NCBI RefSeq assembly: GCF_003046585.1
Contig: NZ_QAAE01000005.1
Span: 124,001 to 188,000, forward strand
Direction: 5' to 3'
From: Nitrosomonas aestuarii
GTDB taxonomy: Bacteria > Pseudomonadota > Gammaproteobacteria > Burkholderiales > Nitrosomonadaceae
DNA: 64,000 nucleotides
Under the pieces are notes generated by a model. That model did not search any database. It was given only the letters and a program-made list of their open reading frames with translations, and was not told the origin of the DNA. This document shows, piece after piece, positions 50,223-59,887 of the stretch. How positions within the stretch are numbered: position 1 is the stretch's first letter; the number at the start of each line of letters is the position of its first letter. A program made the position numbers and the translations under genes.

Positions 50223-51130
50223 TGCGGCGCCATAATTTTCACAGCTTTACGTAAAATCTCGAAATCTTCATTGTTAGCCGGGAGAAAGCCGCTGGTCCCC
50301 AATGCGGTTAGAATTTCCTGATGCGCCTGGACTCTGGGAGTAAGTGCGAGAAAACTGTCAAGAAGGCGGCCGCGCAGTTCTTTATCAAAGTCCGGCTGAA
50401 TAGCAAATACATAATTGGTATAGACCGGTGTTTCCCAAAGGATACGCACGTCGTTTTTATTCAGGAGGCCATCCTTGATCATGTTTTTTATAATGTCACT
50501 ATTTGCTGCACCTAAATCAACCTGATTGTCACGCACCCAAAAAGCGGTTGTATCATGGCCACCGGAATAGCGCACCTCGCTAAAAAATTTTTCAGGTCTG
50601 ATATTACGGTTGTGAAGAAAATAACGTGGCATGACATGGCCAGAAGTTGACAACGCGTCACCAAAGCTGAATCGTTCCCCTTTAAAGTCTTCAATTTTTT
50701 GCTTGGTATTGTTAGGATGCGTTAAGAATACTGTGCTAAAGTTAAGATCAATATCACGCATAATCAGTGGCACAGCTTTAGTCTCGCGTTGTGTCATGAC
50801 AAAAGTATAGCCACCGAAAAATGCCATATCGATTTTTTTTGTTGTAAATTGGCGCACCAGTTCCCGATAGTCAGTTGGGATCAGCAACTCAATGCGTATA
50901 CCTGCTTTACGTTCGAGATAGCGCATCAATGGACTAAATCGTTGCTTAATCATTTCAGGAGAACTATCAGGAAGAACGCCAAGCTTTAAGATTTGATGTG
51001 CTGGCATGCCGTTTTGCACCGTATCAGCATAAGCTGCTGTCAGCATAGCAATCCAGCAAAACAAAACACCTAAGACTACCCTGCGAAACCGGTCAACATT
51101 CCATCTGCCAGTCAATTGCATTTTTTTCAT
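50219..51130 (-). CDS. PhnD-like periplasmic substrate-binding protein
   Basis: This encodes 303 residues from the ATG at 51130; an ATG at 51190 is the alternative. The signal peptide (V-V-L-G-V-L-F-C-W-I-A-M-L-T-A-A-Y-A) precedes a type II periplasmic binding fold with L-K-L-G-V-L-P-D-S-S-P-E-M, M-A-F-F-G-G-Y-T-F and D-L-G-A-A-N-S. These are blocks of the phosphate/phosphonate-binding PhnD family. No ABC permease or ATPase is nearby, and the next gene, overlapping by four bases, is a GGDEF/EAL protein. The pair therefore looks like a receptor for signalling rather than transport. Confidence 0.88.
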   Translation of the reverse strand: MKKMQLTGRWNVDRFRRVVLGVLFCWIAMLTAAYADTVQNGMPAHQILKLGVLPDSSPEMIKQRFSPLMRYLERKAGIRIELLIPTDYRELVRQFTTKKIDMAFFGGYTFVMTQRETKAVPLIMRDIDLNFSTVFLTHPNNTKQKIEDFKGERFSFGDALSTSGHVMPRYFLHNRNIRPEKFFSEVRYSGGHDTTAFWVRDNQVDLGAANSDIIKNMIKDGLLNKNDVRILWETPVYTNYVFAIQPDFDKELRGRLLDSFLALTPRVQAHQEILTALGTSGFLPANNEDFEILRKAVKIMAPQ

Positions 51131-51400
51131 CAAGCCGGCTGCATGAATCGGTCGATAAACTGCGGCGAAATCAATGGCTTTCTTTTTCATATCCGGCACA
51201 ATAATAACTCTATTCTTGATGAGGATAACAGAATAAATAAAAATTGATAAACAGAAATGCGCCGACCAGCACAATCTTGAGGGCCGTGAAGTGCTCAAAT
51301 ATTTGGCATTACCTGGCCACTCCATCATCATTACTATGTTGATGAAGTACTGGCATCAGGCTGTAATTTCCTGCTTCAATACCTTTCTGTTAGCTCTGAA

Positions 51401-52516
51401 ATGAACAAATACCACGTCATCCTCAAAAACAGCATTAGGGATTTTTGTCCGGCAAATTTTGCCATGGTAATGGCCACTGGCATCATGTCGATTGCCTTTG
51501 AAATGATGAATTTTCCCGGTATAGCAAGGGTGTTATGCACGCTTAATGGAGTGCTATATCTGATACTATGTATTATCCTGGCTACGCGGATAATGTTTTT
51601 TCTACCTAACTTGGTGGCCGACCTTAAAAACTTCCAACGCGTATTTCTTTTTCTGACGTTCGTAGTTGGAACTAATACCGTCGGAATACAGTTGATTATT
51701 TTTTTTCAAATGACGGCGCTGGCAGCTTTATTATGGGTAGTCGCTTTGACCGGATGGCTCATATGCGTCTATTTTATCTGTTTCAATTTCATTCAGAAAA
51801 AAATCATTTTTCATGAAACCGTAAACGGCACAACCTTGCTACTTGCCGTCAGCACTGTTTCGATATCTTTACTGGGCGTTCGTCTTCTGGATACGGTTCA
51901 TTTACAGGTCGATTTTCTTTATTCTGTCATGGCCGGATTCTGGGCACTGGGCTTCGTTCTTTATTTCATTATCATAACGCCATTGATCTATCGTCTATTT
52001 TTCGTACGATTTGAAATTAGAGATTGGAGCGCGCCTTACTGGATCTGTATGGGAGCAACAGCGATTATCACTCTGGCCGGTTGCGAGTTCATCGCTCGCA
52101 TACCTGGCATGCCAACATGGGAAGGCAACCAAAAGACCGTTTTTGGGATAACTATGATTGCATGGATCATTGGAACATCGTGGATTCCCTATCTACTGTT
52201 CATGGATATCCGAAAATTCACCCATGTGAACATCACAACTTCAGCGCCCATATGGATAAAAATTTTCCCATGGGCAAGGTTGGCGTTTGGTACGCAATAT
52301 CACGCCTATGAACTTTCATCATGGAGCAGGGTCTTTCCCATGGGGATGTATACTGTCAGCACACTTCTCCTCGCAAGCGCCGCAGACTTGGATGCTTTGG
52401 CGATTATTTCCCGATACTGGTGCTGGTTTGCGTTACTGATTTGGTCACTGACATGTACTGGCATGCTACGTTGTATTATCTATAAAATGATCTATTATGA
52501 AACCATACAAAACTAG
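51401..52516 (+). CDS. TehA/SLAC1-type transporter
   Basis: This encodes 371 residues and about ten membrane helices. The start region (F-C-P-A-N-F-A-M-V-M-A-T-G-I-M-S-I) is the SLAC1/TehA first helix, where F-x-x-V-x-A-T-G-I is the family cue. Later helices carry G-M-Y-T-V-S-T in the final quarter. Members export anions, C4-dicarboxylates or tellurite-related compounds. The region before it (51131-51400) is the shared divergent upstream region with the PhnD-like gene. No partner genes are visible. Confidence 0.85.
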   Translation: MNKYHVILKNSIRDFCPANFAMVMATGIMSIAFEMMNFPGIARVLCTLNGVLYLILCIILATRIMFFLPNLVADLKNFQRVFLFLTFVVGTNTVGIQLIIFFQMTALAALLWVVALTGWLICVYFICFNFIQKKIIFHETVNGTTLLLAVSTVSISLLGVRLLDTVHLQVDFLYSVMAGFWALGFVLYFIIITPLIYRLFFVRFEIRDWSAPYWICMGATAIITLAGCEFIARIPGMPTWEGNQKTVFGITMIAWIIGTSWIPYLLFMDIRKFTHVNITTSAPIWIKIFPWARLAFGTQYHAYELSSWSRVFPMGMYTVSTLLLASAADLDALAIISRYWCWFALLIWSLTCTGMLRCIIYKMIYYETIQN

Positions 52517-52637
52517 CAGGTACAGATAAAAAGCACGTTGTACTTATGCCATGCGCTCACATTTAATAATTTTGAGTAGGCAAACATGCAATGGAAGACC
52601 AGTGCCGAATCGCGTATTAAAAACACTGTAAATTAAA

Positions 52638-52659
52638 ATGGCCGGATTCAACCGGCCAT
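52638..52659 (-). terminator. Terminator downstream of nitrosocyanin
   Basis: An eight-pair stem (ATGGCCGG with CCGGCCAT) around a six-base loop lies 66 bases after the nitrosocyanin stop. On the minus strand it continues as TTTTAATTT. The T run is modest, so termination could be partial. Confidence 0.7.
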
Positions 52660-52724
52660 CCAAAAAACGTACTAGTGGAATCTGCGGCTACGTTTAATGT
52701 TACCGCAAAGATACCTGGAAGCCG

Positions 52725-53141
52725 TTATTCTATAACGTTCAGCGTTCCCGGCAAATGGATATTTTTGGGGTGCAGCTGACACCAGATAGTGAAAGCACCT
52801 GCTTTATCTGCTGTAAAAGCGATGGTTTTGGTTTCACCTGCTTTGATTACCTCCTGGATGCCATATTCGTCAATAGAGAAACCTTCGCTGATCGGCGATT
52901 TGTTTTCTACGGTAATTTTTACCTTGGCTCCTTTATGGACAGCCAATGCTTCAGGTTCGTTAAGTACATTAAAAGCACGTATATTCTTAACGGTAACACC
53001 TTCGACATTGAGTTCAGGGATGGTAGTGTCATAAGCGTTCATAATGACCTTAAAACTTCTTTCAGCAGCTTGCGCGGTACCTGCGGCCAACAATAACGCA
53101 AATACCAAACTCATACATAACATTTGAGTTAATTTCATCAT
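52725..53141 (-). CDS. ncyA: Nitrosocyanin (red copper protein)
   Basis: This encodes 138 residues. The start is the ATG at 53141, placed eight bases after GGAGG; a longer frame to 53156 has no site. The signal peptide ends A-G-T-A-Q-A-A, and the mature protein begins near E-R-S-F-K. Counting from that Glu, E60 (in P-I-S-E-G), C95, H98 and H103 (C-Q-L-H-P-K-N-I-H) coincide with the known copper ligands of nitrosocyanin. Text such as [15 protein letters not shown] is nearly the same as in Nitrosomonas europaea. The protein is periplasmic and found only in ammonia oxidisers; its exact role is unsettled. A terminator follows. Confidence 0.97.
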   Translation of the reverse strand: MMKLTQMLCMSLVFALLLAAGTAQAAERSFKVIMNAYDTTIPELNVEGVTVKNIRAFNVLNEPEALAVHKGAKVKITVENKSPISEGFSIDEYGIQEVIKAGETKTIAFTADKAGAFTIWCQLHPKNIHLPGTLNVIE

Positions 53142-53442
53142 TCGAATTTCCTCCATTCAAATTTAAGATTTATAAAATAGCATTCACCTTGCTCTTGTGA
53201 TGCTACAATTTAACGGCAGCACCCCCGGACAATATGAAACAACTTGCCGATTGATAACTTGCACGTTGCCTGAATTGTAACGCAGCTGTATTTCAATTTG
53301 ATGTATTTGTACCAACAATTCTCCATATTTTGCCGTGAGCAGCAAGAAGCGCCGATTACGATCTTTGATGCAGGATTCCTTTTTTTTGTGTTAATTTGCC
53401 TTTGGCATACTATTGAGGCTCAGACTTCAGGAATTAAAAAAC
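53142..53442. other. Divergent intergenic region between nitrosocyanin and glucokinase
   Basis: About 300 bases, with promoters for both genes expected. A GGAGG precedes the nitrosocyanin ATG, and AGGAA precedes the glucokinase GTG. A strong promoter for nitrosocyanin is expected because the protein is abundant in known hosts, but I could not pick one confidently. Confidence 0.4.
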
Positions 53443-54453
53443 GTGAATAAACAACTGATCTATGGCGACATTGGCGGCACTAAAACCCTGTTGCAGATAG
53501 CTGAACTCAAAAATGGCACCGTTCACGAACAGGGGGCTCATCGGTATCGTAGTAGTGAATACAGCGATTTCGCTGATATCCTCACAGATTTCCTGGATAG
53601 AATCAGCGCAACCGGAATCCACTGCAAACCGATAACAGCCTGTTTTGCCGTGGCAGGCCCTGTGGTTGCACAACAGGCACAGTTAACCAATTTGCCCTGG
53701 CAAATGAGTGCCGCTCAGATCGCACAGACTTTTCTAATTCCTCACGTCAAGCTGCTGAATGATTTTGAAGCAGCTGCTCTGGCCGTAGAAATACTGACGC
53801 CCAGTGATCTGGCCTCCTTACAACAGGGTCGAGAACAGGCGCATGCCATGCGCGTTATACTCGGCGCGGGTACTGGAATGGGTGTGGCTTGGCTTGCATG
53901 GCAAAAAGACAGCTATCAGCCTATATCAACAGAAGCGGGTCATGTCGATTTTGCACCCACAAGTGCTTTGCAGATACGGTTGTTAGAAACACTGCAAAAA
54001 AAATTCCCGCATGTTTCAGTTGAACGCCTGTTATCCGGTGCCGGTTTAACCCATATATTTAATTTTCTGCAAACTACTTCAACTGAGTTCTCAAGTCCTG
54101 CGCCCAGTCATCTGGACGAAGAAGACAGTGGTGCAACTGTAACAGCACTTGCAATCGAACAAAATCATCCAGTCGCGGTGCGGTCTCTGGAGTTGTTTGC
54201 TGAAATCTATGGCGCCTATGCTGGCAATCTGGCGCTTACCGGACTATGTCGAAATGGTGTATATATTGCCGGCGGCATTGCTCCCAGAATTATTCACATT
54301 CTTCGCGCCGGAGGCTTTATGCGTGCATTTTGTAATAAAGGGCGATTCTCCAAACTAATGCACGACATCCCGGTGCAGGTGATTACAAATCCATCAGTCA
54401 GCCTACTGGGTGCCAAAAGAAAAGCGCAGGATTTATTGCACGTACAGACTTGA
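53443..54453 (+). CDS. glk: Glucokinase (ROK-like Glk family)
   Basis: This encodes 336 residues from GTG 53443 behind AGGAA; the frame opens earlier, at TTG 53413. The phosphate-binding G-D-I-G-G-T-K-T starts the chain. L-N-D-F-E-A-A-A holds the catalytic Asp, G-A-G-T-G-M-G-V is the ATP-binding loop and E-A-G-H-V-D-F the sugar-binding block, as in E. coli-type Glk (about 320 residues). It phosphorylates glucose to glucose-6-phosphate. It comes before a glucan phosphorylase and a trehalose-synthase-like enzyme, which produce or use glucose. Confidence 0.93.
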   Translation: MNKQLIYGDIGGTKTLLQIAELKNGTVHEQGAHRYRSSEYSDFADILTDFLDRISATGIHCKPITACFAVAGPVVAQQAQLTNLPWQMSAAQIAQTFLIPHVKLLNDFEAAALAVEILTPSDLASLQQGREQAHAMRVILGAGTGMGVAWLAWQKDSYQPISTEAGHVDFAPTSALQIRLLETLQKKFPHVSVERLLSGAGLTHIFNFLQTTSTEFSSPAPSHLDEEDSGATVTALAIEQNHPVAVRSLELFAEIYGAYAGNLALTGLCRNGVYIAGGIAPRIIHILRAGGFMRAFCNKGRFSKLMHDIPVQVITNPSVSLLGAKRKAQDLLHVQT

Positions 54454-54548
54454 GGTTTATAAAATTAAGGACGTTAATCAGAAAGCACACACAGTATTGT
54501 TAAAACTCGAATTCGTTTACAATTTCGGTGTTAATAATTGACTCGATA

Positions 54549-54709
54549 TGTCCATTTGCGCGCTTCACACGCCGCTTTTTTTACGCAACACGCTACATAC
54601 CTCGCCCTGCAGGTCGGCTTTCAGCCGTTCAAAATCTGTTTTCGGCAATTTTGCCGTCAACTATTGCCTGGAACTTGGATGAGCTCACAACGGATTTCAA
54701 CAGCCTTTT
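54549..54709 (+). repeat. Dispersed noncoding repeat, copy C
   Basis: About 160 bases ending in GGATTTCAACAGCCTTTT, the degenerate right end. The middle TACCTCGCCCT...CGGCTTTCAGCC matches copy B. The left end is eroded. It lies between glk and the phosphorylase gene. Confidence 0.6.
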
Positions 54710-54745
54710 AATAGTCTGTTTTCTTATTCTCCCGCGGGGATTTAT

Positions 54746-57301
54746 ATGTTTTCAAAAACCACATTCACAATCACAATCAACCCAAAAATACCGTCCCGTT
54801 TGGAACGTCTGGAAGAATTGGCCAATAACCTATGGTATAGCTGGGACCGCGCGACGCGCATGCTTTTTTCCCGGCTTGATCCTATCTTGTGGGGTGCTGT
54901 GGGACATAATCCTAAAGCATTTCTCAAGCGTGCAGATGAGTCCGTACTGCTCAAAGCCGCGGAAGACCCTACTTTCCTGGCCACCTACGACAGCATTTTA
55001 TCCACCTTTGATTCATATCTTTATGAACCATCGCATCAGGATAAAACCAACGGTTTGCTTCTAAAAGACCAAATCGCTTATTTCTGTTTTGAATTCGGTT
55101 TTCATGAAAGTTTACCCATCTACTCAGGCGGTCTAGGTATTCTGGCTGGCGATCACTGCAAAGCAGCAAGCGACTTGCATTTACCCTTTGTCGCTGTAGG
55201 ACTGCTTTACCGTCAAGGCTATTTCCTTCAGACCATCGATAATCAGGGAAAGCAGTTGGCCATCTATACCGACTCGGACTTCGAAGACCTGCCGGTTACG
55301 TCCGTTTTGCATGACGATGGATCGGAGATGCGTATAGAAGTGGCATTACCGGACCGCAAAGTCACGGTAAAAATATGGATGGTAAAAATAGGCCGCGCAA
55401 AACTATATCTGCTGGATACCGATTTGCCGGAAAATTCACCACAGGATCGCAATATCACCCATAAGCTGTACGGTGGCGACAAAACCATGCGCATAGAACA
55501 GGAAATTATCCTGGGTGTGGGCGGTGTGCGTGCTCTACATGAAATGGGCATTAAACCCACCATATGGCATATTAATGAGGGGCATGCCGCATTTATGATA
55601 CTCGAACGTGCGCGTACGCTGATGCGGCAAAACCTGGATTTCGACAGCGCACTGGAAGCAGTAGCAGCCAATACGATTTTTACCACCCATACCGCAGTAC
55701 CCGCCGGACATGATCATTTCAGCGAAGAAATGATGCAAACTTATTTTGAACCTTTTTATCATGATTTGAATATCACCCGAGAAACATTTATGGCGCTTGG
55801 TCATACCGTCGATCATCGGGACTTCAACATGACTGCCCTCGCTATTCGCGGTTCGCGCACTCATAACGGTGTCAGCAAAATACACGGCAATGTATCCGCC
55901 CATATCTGCCGGGATTTGTGGCCACAGATCGAGCCGGAAGAAAATCCCATAAACTACGTTACTAACGGCGTACATGTACCAACTTTTCTTGCACAGGAAT
56001 GGTCCGATTTATTTGACCGTTATTTGGGATACGACTGGCGCAGCAAAATGTGTGAGGCCACGTTCTGGGAACGAATTCATGATATACCTGACCATATGTT
56101 CTGGAGCATTCGACAATCGTTAAAATCACAAATGCTGTTTGGGGTTCGCGATCGTCTGGCTGAACAAAACACACGCAATCACGGGTCCGATGCTCACTTG
56201 GATCGATTGCTTAAATTTACCGACCCTATCAATCCCAATATTTTAACTATCGGCTTCGCACGCCGCTTCGCAACGTACAAACGCGCCACGTTGTTATTCG
56301 AAAACCTGGGCTGGTTACGGAAAATCGTACTCGATGAAGAACGTCCCGTTTTACTGATCTTTGCCGGCAAAGCACATCCGGCTGACGAGCCGGGACAGGA
56401 TCTGATCCGGCGTATCAGCCAGATCGCGCACATGCCGGAATTTGAAGGCAAACTGTTGCTCGTTGAAGGATATGATTTACGCCTTGCCAGAAGACTGGTT
56501 TCAGGCGTGGATGTCTGGCTCAACAACCCGATATTTCCCCTGGAGGCCAGCGGCACATCGGGCATTAAAGCCGGGATCAATGGCTCGATCAATTTGAGTA
56601 TTCTTGATGGCTGGTGGGAAGAAGGTTATAACGGCCATAATGGCTGGGCCATCAAACCGGGCCCAAAAAATATGGAAGCAGTACTGCGCGATCAGGAGGA
56701 AAGTCAGGCGCTTTATGAAATCCTTCAAGACCAGGTCATTCCTCTTTATTATAATCGCAGCAAACTAGGTTATTCACCGGAATGGGTAAAAATGGCCAAA
56801 CACTCAATGGTCTCACTGCTACCGCGCTTCAGCGCCTCGCGCATGGTAACAGAATATTTGAAAAATTTTTATCGCCCGGCCAGCTATCAGCATGAACGCT
56901 ATACACCCAACGGCTTTGAAGGCGCCCGGGAAATCGCAATCTGGAAAAACCGAATCAGAAATGCATGGAACGGTGTTCATATTCGCCGTATTAACATGCC
57001 GCACAACCGTGCGAACTTTAATGACGTTTTAAATTTCAAAATAGCTGCTCAATTAAGCGGTCTACAACCTGAAGATGTCGTCATGGAACTGCTCATATGC
57101 CGTCAATACAAAAAAACCCGGCTCAATAATTTTAACCGTTTTTGTTTTAAATTTACGAAGGTTCAAGATGGCAATGAACATATCTTTGAACTCGATCTGG
57201 CACCTGAATTCTGCGGCAAACAAGAGTATTACATTCGCATCTATCCATACCATCAATTACTCACGCATCCACTGGAAATGGGCATGATGATTTGGTTGTA
57301 G
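54746..57301 (+). CDS. Alpha-glucan phosphorylase (GlgP-type)
   Basis: This encodes 851 residues with an N-terminal DUF3417 domain (N-N-L-W-Y-S-W-D-R-A), then a GT35 phosphorylase fold. Cues: W-H-I-N-E-G-H-A-A-F, F-T-T-H-T-A-V-P-A-G-H-D, I-G-F-A-R-R-F-A-T-Y-K-R-A, and the PLP-lysine region E-A-S-G-T-S-G-I-K-A-G-I-N-G. The subtype is the DUF3417 group common in bacteria and archaea. It releases glucose-1-phosphate from glycogen or maltodextrin. It is followed by a DUF5752 gene and a TreT-like glycosyltransferase, suggesting a shared glucan/trehalose circuit. Confidence 0.93.
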   Translation: MFSKTTFTITINPKIPSRLERLEELANNLWYSWDRATRMLFSRLDPILWGAVGHNPKAFLKRADESVLLKAAEDPTFLATYDSILSTFDSYLYEPSHQDKTNGLLLKDQIAYFCFEFGFHESLPIYSGGLGILAGDHCKAASDLHLPFVAVGLLYRQGYFLQTIDNQGKQLAIYTDSDFEDLPVTSVLHDDGSEMRIEVALPDRKVTVKIWMVKIGRAKLYLLDTDLPENSPQDRNITHKLYGGDKTMRIEQEIILGVGGVRALHEMGIKPTIWHINEGHAAFMILERARTLMRQNLDFDSALEAVAANTIFTTHTAVPAGHDHFSEEMMQTYFEPFYHDLNITRETFMALGHTVDHRDFNMTALAIRGSRTHNGVSKIHGNVSAHICRDLWPQIEPEENPINYVTNGVHVPTFLAQEWSDLFDRYLGYDWRSKMCEATFWERIHDIPDHMFWSIRQSLKSQMLFGVRDRLAEQNTRNHGSDAHLDRLLKFTDPINPNILTIGFARRFATYKRATLLFENLGWLRKIVLDEERPVLLIFAGKAHPADEPGQDLIRRISQIAHMPEFEGKLLLVEGYDLRLARRLVSGVDVWLNNPIFPLEASGTSGIKAGINGSINLSILDGWWEEGYNGHNGWAIKPGPKNMEAVLRDQEESQALYEILQDQVIPLYYNRSKLGYSPEWVKMAKHSMVSLLPRFSASRMVTEYLKNFYRPASYQHERYTPNGFEGAREIAIWKNRIRNAWNGVHIRRINMPHNRANFNDVLNFKIAAQLSGLQPEDVVMELLICRQYKKTRLNNFNRFCFKFTKVQDGNEHIFELDLAPEFCGKQEYYIRIYPYHQLLTHPLEMGMMIWL

Positions 57302-57353
57302 ATGTAAGGTCTGAATTGGTTAACACCGCAACAAACACAAGAGGAAACACTTT

Positions 57354-58061
57354 ATGGCCACACCGGAGACTGCTACTGCAGATATCGTTGATGCTCACAG
57401 CCGTCCTGGCCCTTTCTATATTAAAGACTGCGCGCTGGTTGCTCTGGCAACCGGCAGGCGTGCACGCATGTTGCAGGAATTCAGAACTGAGCTGGCAACT
57501 ATTGATGAATCCAGTATCTATCACCATTACTGGGGTGGACTTTTACAGGCACGCTTTGAAGAACGTGAATTCAATAACGATTTTGCCGCCTGGATCAGGC
57601 ATGGCATCCATGACGCCATTCTGGCCGAACGGCTGGCCGCGTTAGATCCTACAGATTTTACAGATCTGGAATCATTGCGACTGGAAATTATTGAATTGAT
57701 TGATATGCGTCTTGACCAATGCGAAGGTTTACTCTGGATGCGCGCCACGCAGCAATTCGAGTTTATTCGTTCGCAAATTATTGTTTTTGATACGGCACGC
57801 AGTTTGCAGCAACCGGCGGAACTGGCATCCACAGTCGCACAATTGTCTACCAGCAGCATTTTCTATCACTTTATTGACGCCCGTCGACGGACTGCGCACC
57901 GATGCGATGATTTCAGTGACTGGCTTGCCGGTTTCGGTGAGGAATATTCGCTGTTGCGGGAACAAGTAGCAGGAATTGATCCCTATTTTGGCAGTCTTAG
58001 TGAACTGCGCACACAACTGGCACAATTGTTTCAAACGCATTTTAAGGAAGCGGATATATGA
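57354..58061 (+). CDS. DUF5752-family protein
   Basis: This encodes 235 residues, all helical, without signal peptide or membrane segment. It shows two repeated units with Y-H-H-Y-W-G-G-L and F-Y-H-F-I-D-A-R, each followed by D-F-x-x-W and a short helix. This is the domain listed as DUF5752, which lies next to glycosyltransferases of the TreT type. It overlaps the next gene by four bases. Function is unknown; a partner or regulator of the glycosyltransferase is the natural reading. Confidence 0.75.
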   Translation: MATPETATADIVDAHSRPGPFYIKDCALVALATGRRARMLQEFRTELATIDESSIYHHYWGGLLQARFEEREFNNDFAAWIRHGIHDAILAERLAALDPTDFTDLESLRLEIIELIDMRLDQCEGLLWMRATQQFEFIRSQIIVFDTARSLQQPAELASTVAQLSTSSIFYHFIDARRRTAHRCDDFSDWLAGFGEEYSLLREQVAGIDPYFGSLSELRTQLAQLFQTHFKEADI

Positions 58062-59338
58062 GTCTATTGGATGATTACGCACAAATCACCGGAATTGATG
58101 TGATCGCACACTTACGTCAGTTAGCAGCGCCTTTTTCTGGTGCCAAGGTTGTACATGTAAATTCAACCCGCATGGGTGGTGGGGTTGCTGAAATTCTGAC
58201 CAAATTAATACCGCTTATGCGGGAACTGGGAATTGATGCCAGCTGGGAAGTCATCACAGGCGAGAGTCAGTTTTTTGAATGCACGAAAGGTATGCATAAC
58301 ACACTGCAGGGTAATCAAGTCCATTTGAGCGACAAGTTGCTCAGGGTTTATGAAAATACCAATACTGACAATGCCGAAGCATTACGATCTGTATTAACAG
58401 AAGCCGATTTCGTATTTATTCATGATCCACAGCCTGCTGCGTTGCTGCAGCATTTTCCAGCGCGTAAGGGGAAATGGATATGGCGCTGCCATATCGACGC
58501 CAGCCATCCATACCGGCCGGTATGGAAATATCTACGTCAGTTCATCGCACCGTATGACGCCAGCATCTTTTCATTGGCCGCTTTTGCCCACGAACTACCG
58601 CATCCGATCTATTTGATACCCCCGAGTATAGACCCTTTCAGTGACAAAAATATCGAATTAGCCCCTGACGCCATTGAGAACGTCTATGAAAAGTACCAAC
58701 TGGACCCAGAACGACCGCTTGTGCTGCAAGTATCCCGATTTGACCGGTTCAAAGATCCCATCGGCGTCATCCAGGCCTATCAACTGGCCAAAAAATTTCT
58801 GCCTTCGCTGCAACTGGTCTTAGCGGGTGGCGAAGCCACAGATGACCCTGAAGGCGCAATTGTATTAAACGAAGTGCAACAAGCAGCCAGTGGCGATGCT
58901 GATATACATATCCTGCTACTGCCATCGGATGCGCATCTGGAAATTAATGCTCTGCAACGTGCGGCAGATATCGTTGTGCAAAAATCCATCCGCGAAGGCT
59001 TCGGCTTAACGGTTACCGAAGCCATGTGGAAGGGTAAGCCCGTAATCGGTGGAGATGTTGGCGGGATTCGTCTGCAGGTAATCAACCATCATACGGGTTT
59101 CCTGGTAAGCACACCCGAAGGCGCAGCACTCCGAATTCGCTACCTGTTGCACCAGCCCGGCAACATCCGTGAGATGGGCGAAAAAGCCCGGGTTCTCGTA
59201 CGCGACAACTTCCTAATCACTCGCCATCTGCGGGAATACCTGGCGCTGATGGTTGCTTTGTTATATGGCTCGCAGGATCGCATTGAGCTCTCACAATCTA
59301 TTTCTGAGCAAAGATTACACGATCAATTATTTCAGTAA
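58058..59338 (+). CDS. GT4 glycosyltransferase, TreT-like trehalose synthase
   Basis: This encodes 426 residues. The start V-V-H-V-N-S-T-R-M-G-G-G-V-A-E-I-L and the central F-I-H-D-P-Q-P follow the trehalose glycosyltransferring synthase (TreT) pattern. V-L-Q-V-S-R-F-D-R-F-K-D-P and the GT4 donor motif R-E-G-F-G-L-T-V-T-E-A (E-x7-E) complete the GT-B fold. TreT joins NDP-glucose and glucose to trehalose reversibly. With glucokinase and the phosphorylase next to it this suggests trehalose or related osmolyte turnover. It may also act on other acceptors. Confidence 0.85.
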   Translation: MSLLDDYAQITGIDVIAHLRQLAAPFSGAKVVHVNSTRMGGGVAEILTKLIPLMRELGIDASWEVITGESQFFECTKGMHNTLQGNQVHLSDKLLRVYENTNTDNAEALRSVLTEADFVFIHDPQPAALLQHFPARKGKWIWRCHIDASHPYRPVWKYLRQFIAPYDASIFSLAAFAHELPHPIYLIPPSIDPFSDKNIELAPDAIENVYEKYQLDPERPLVLQVSRFDRFKDPIGVIQAYQLAKKFLPSLQLVLAGGEATDDPEGAIVLNEVQQAASGDADIHILLLPSDAHLEINALQRAADIVVQKSIREGFGLTVTEAMWKGKPVIGGDVGGIRLQVINHHTGFLVSTPEGAALRIRYLLHQPGNIREMGEKARVLVRDNFLITRHLREYLALMVALLYGSQDRIELSQSISEQRLHDQLFQ

Positions 59339-59887
59339 CAGATTTTTCATTTAGCAGGCCGCGTTAAAAAGTTATTTCGAGGCGGCGAGGTCGATAGTTT
59401 ACAACAGTCTGACAACGCCCCTCAAAAGTACTCACGAGCACCTTCGGTGAATCGTTAATTCACATCTGAAACAATCGATACTCTAAGCAATTATTCTGCA
59501 GGGATTATCGGTTTAAAACGGAATCAGTACAGTCCTGTCAGGCAATACTTTGCGCATAAGCGGTGATAAACCTGCCGATTTCCAGTTCCGGCTGTCTTCA
59601 GTGACCTGATTTCCTCTCCGAACAAAATTCTTCTTATCCAATCCATTGTCGTAGGACTTTAGTCCAATTGTTCCAACTTTCAGAATCTTTATGATGATCA
59701 CTCAATGAAGGAATAACGAATGACAATAAACTTCATAAAGAATAGAGATATGGAATTTAATTCACTTAAAGCAAATAAATTAATACAGGAAATATTCTCA
59801 CATCCGATTATGAAAAACGCGACAAGAAAAGGTTCATGAATTTGCAGGAAAAGTAAGGATCAAGAATTAACATTGGAGTATCAACAA
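59339..59887. other. Intergenic stretch with truncated repeat copy D
   Basis: No gene is supported over about 550 bases. Copy D lies at 59353-59410. A frame on the minus strand (59513-59701) gives 62 residues without a ribosome site. The part just upstream of the PEP-CTERM gene is AT-rich and may hold its promoter, but I see no clear sigma-54 element of the PrsR type. Confidence 0.5.
59353..59410 (-). repeat. Dispersed noncoding repeat, truncated copy D
   Basis: The segment AGCAGGCCGCGTTAAAAAG followed by TTTCGAGGCGGCGAGG is the reverse complement of the right end of copies A and B (AGCAGG..CGTTAAAAAAC, TTTTCGAGGCAG). Only the end survives. Confidence 0.6.

Noticed and set aside
59513..59701. 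62-codon minus-strand frame upstream of the PEP-CTERM gene
   Set aside because: GTG start without a ribosome site, and no recognisable family.
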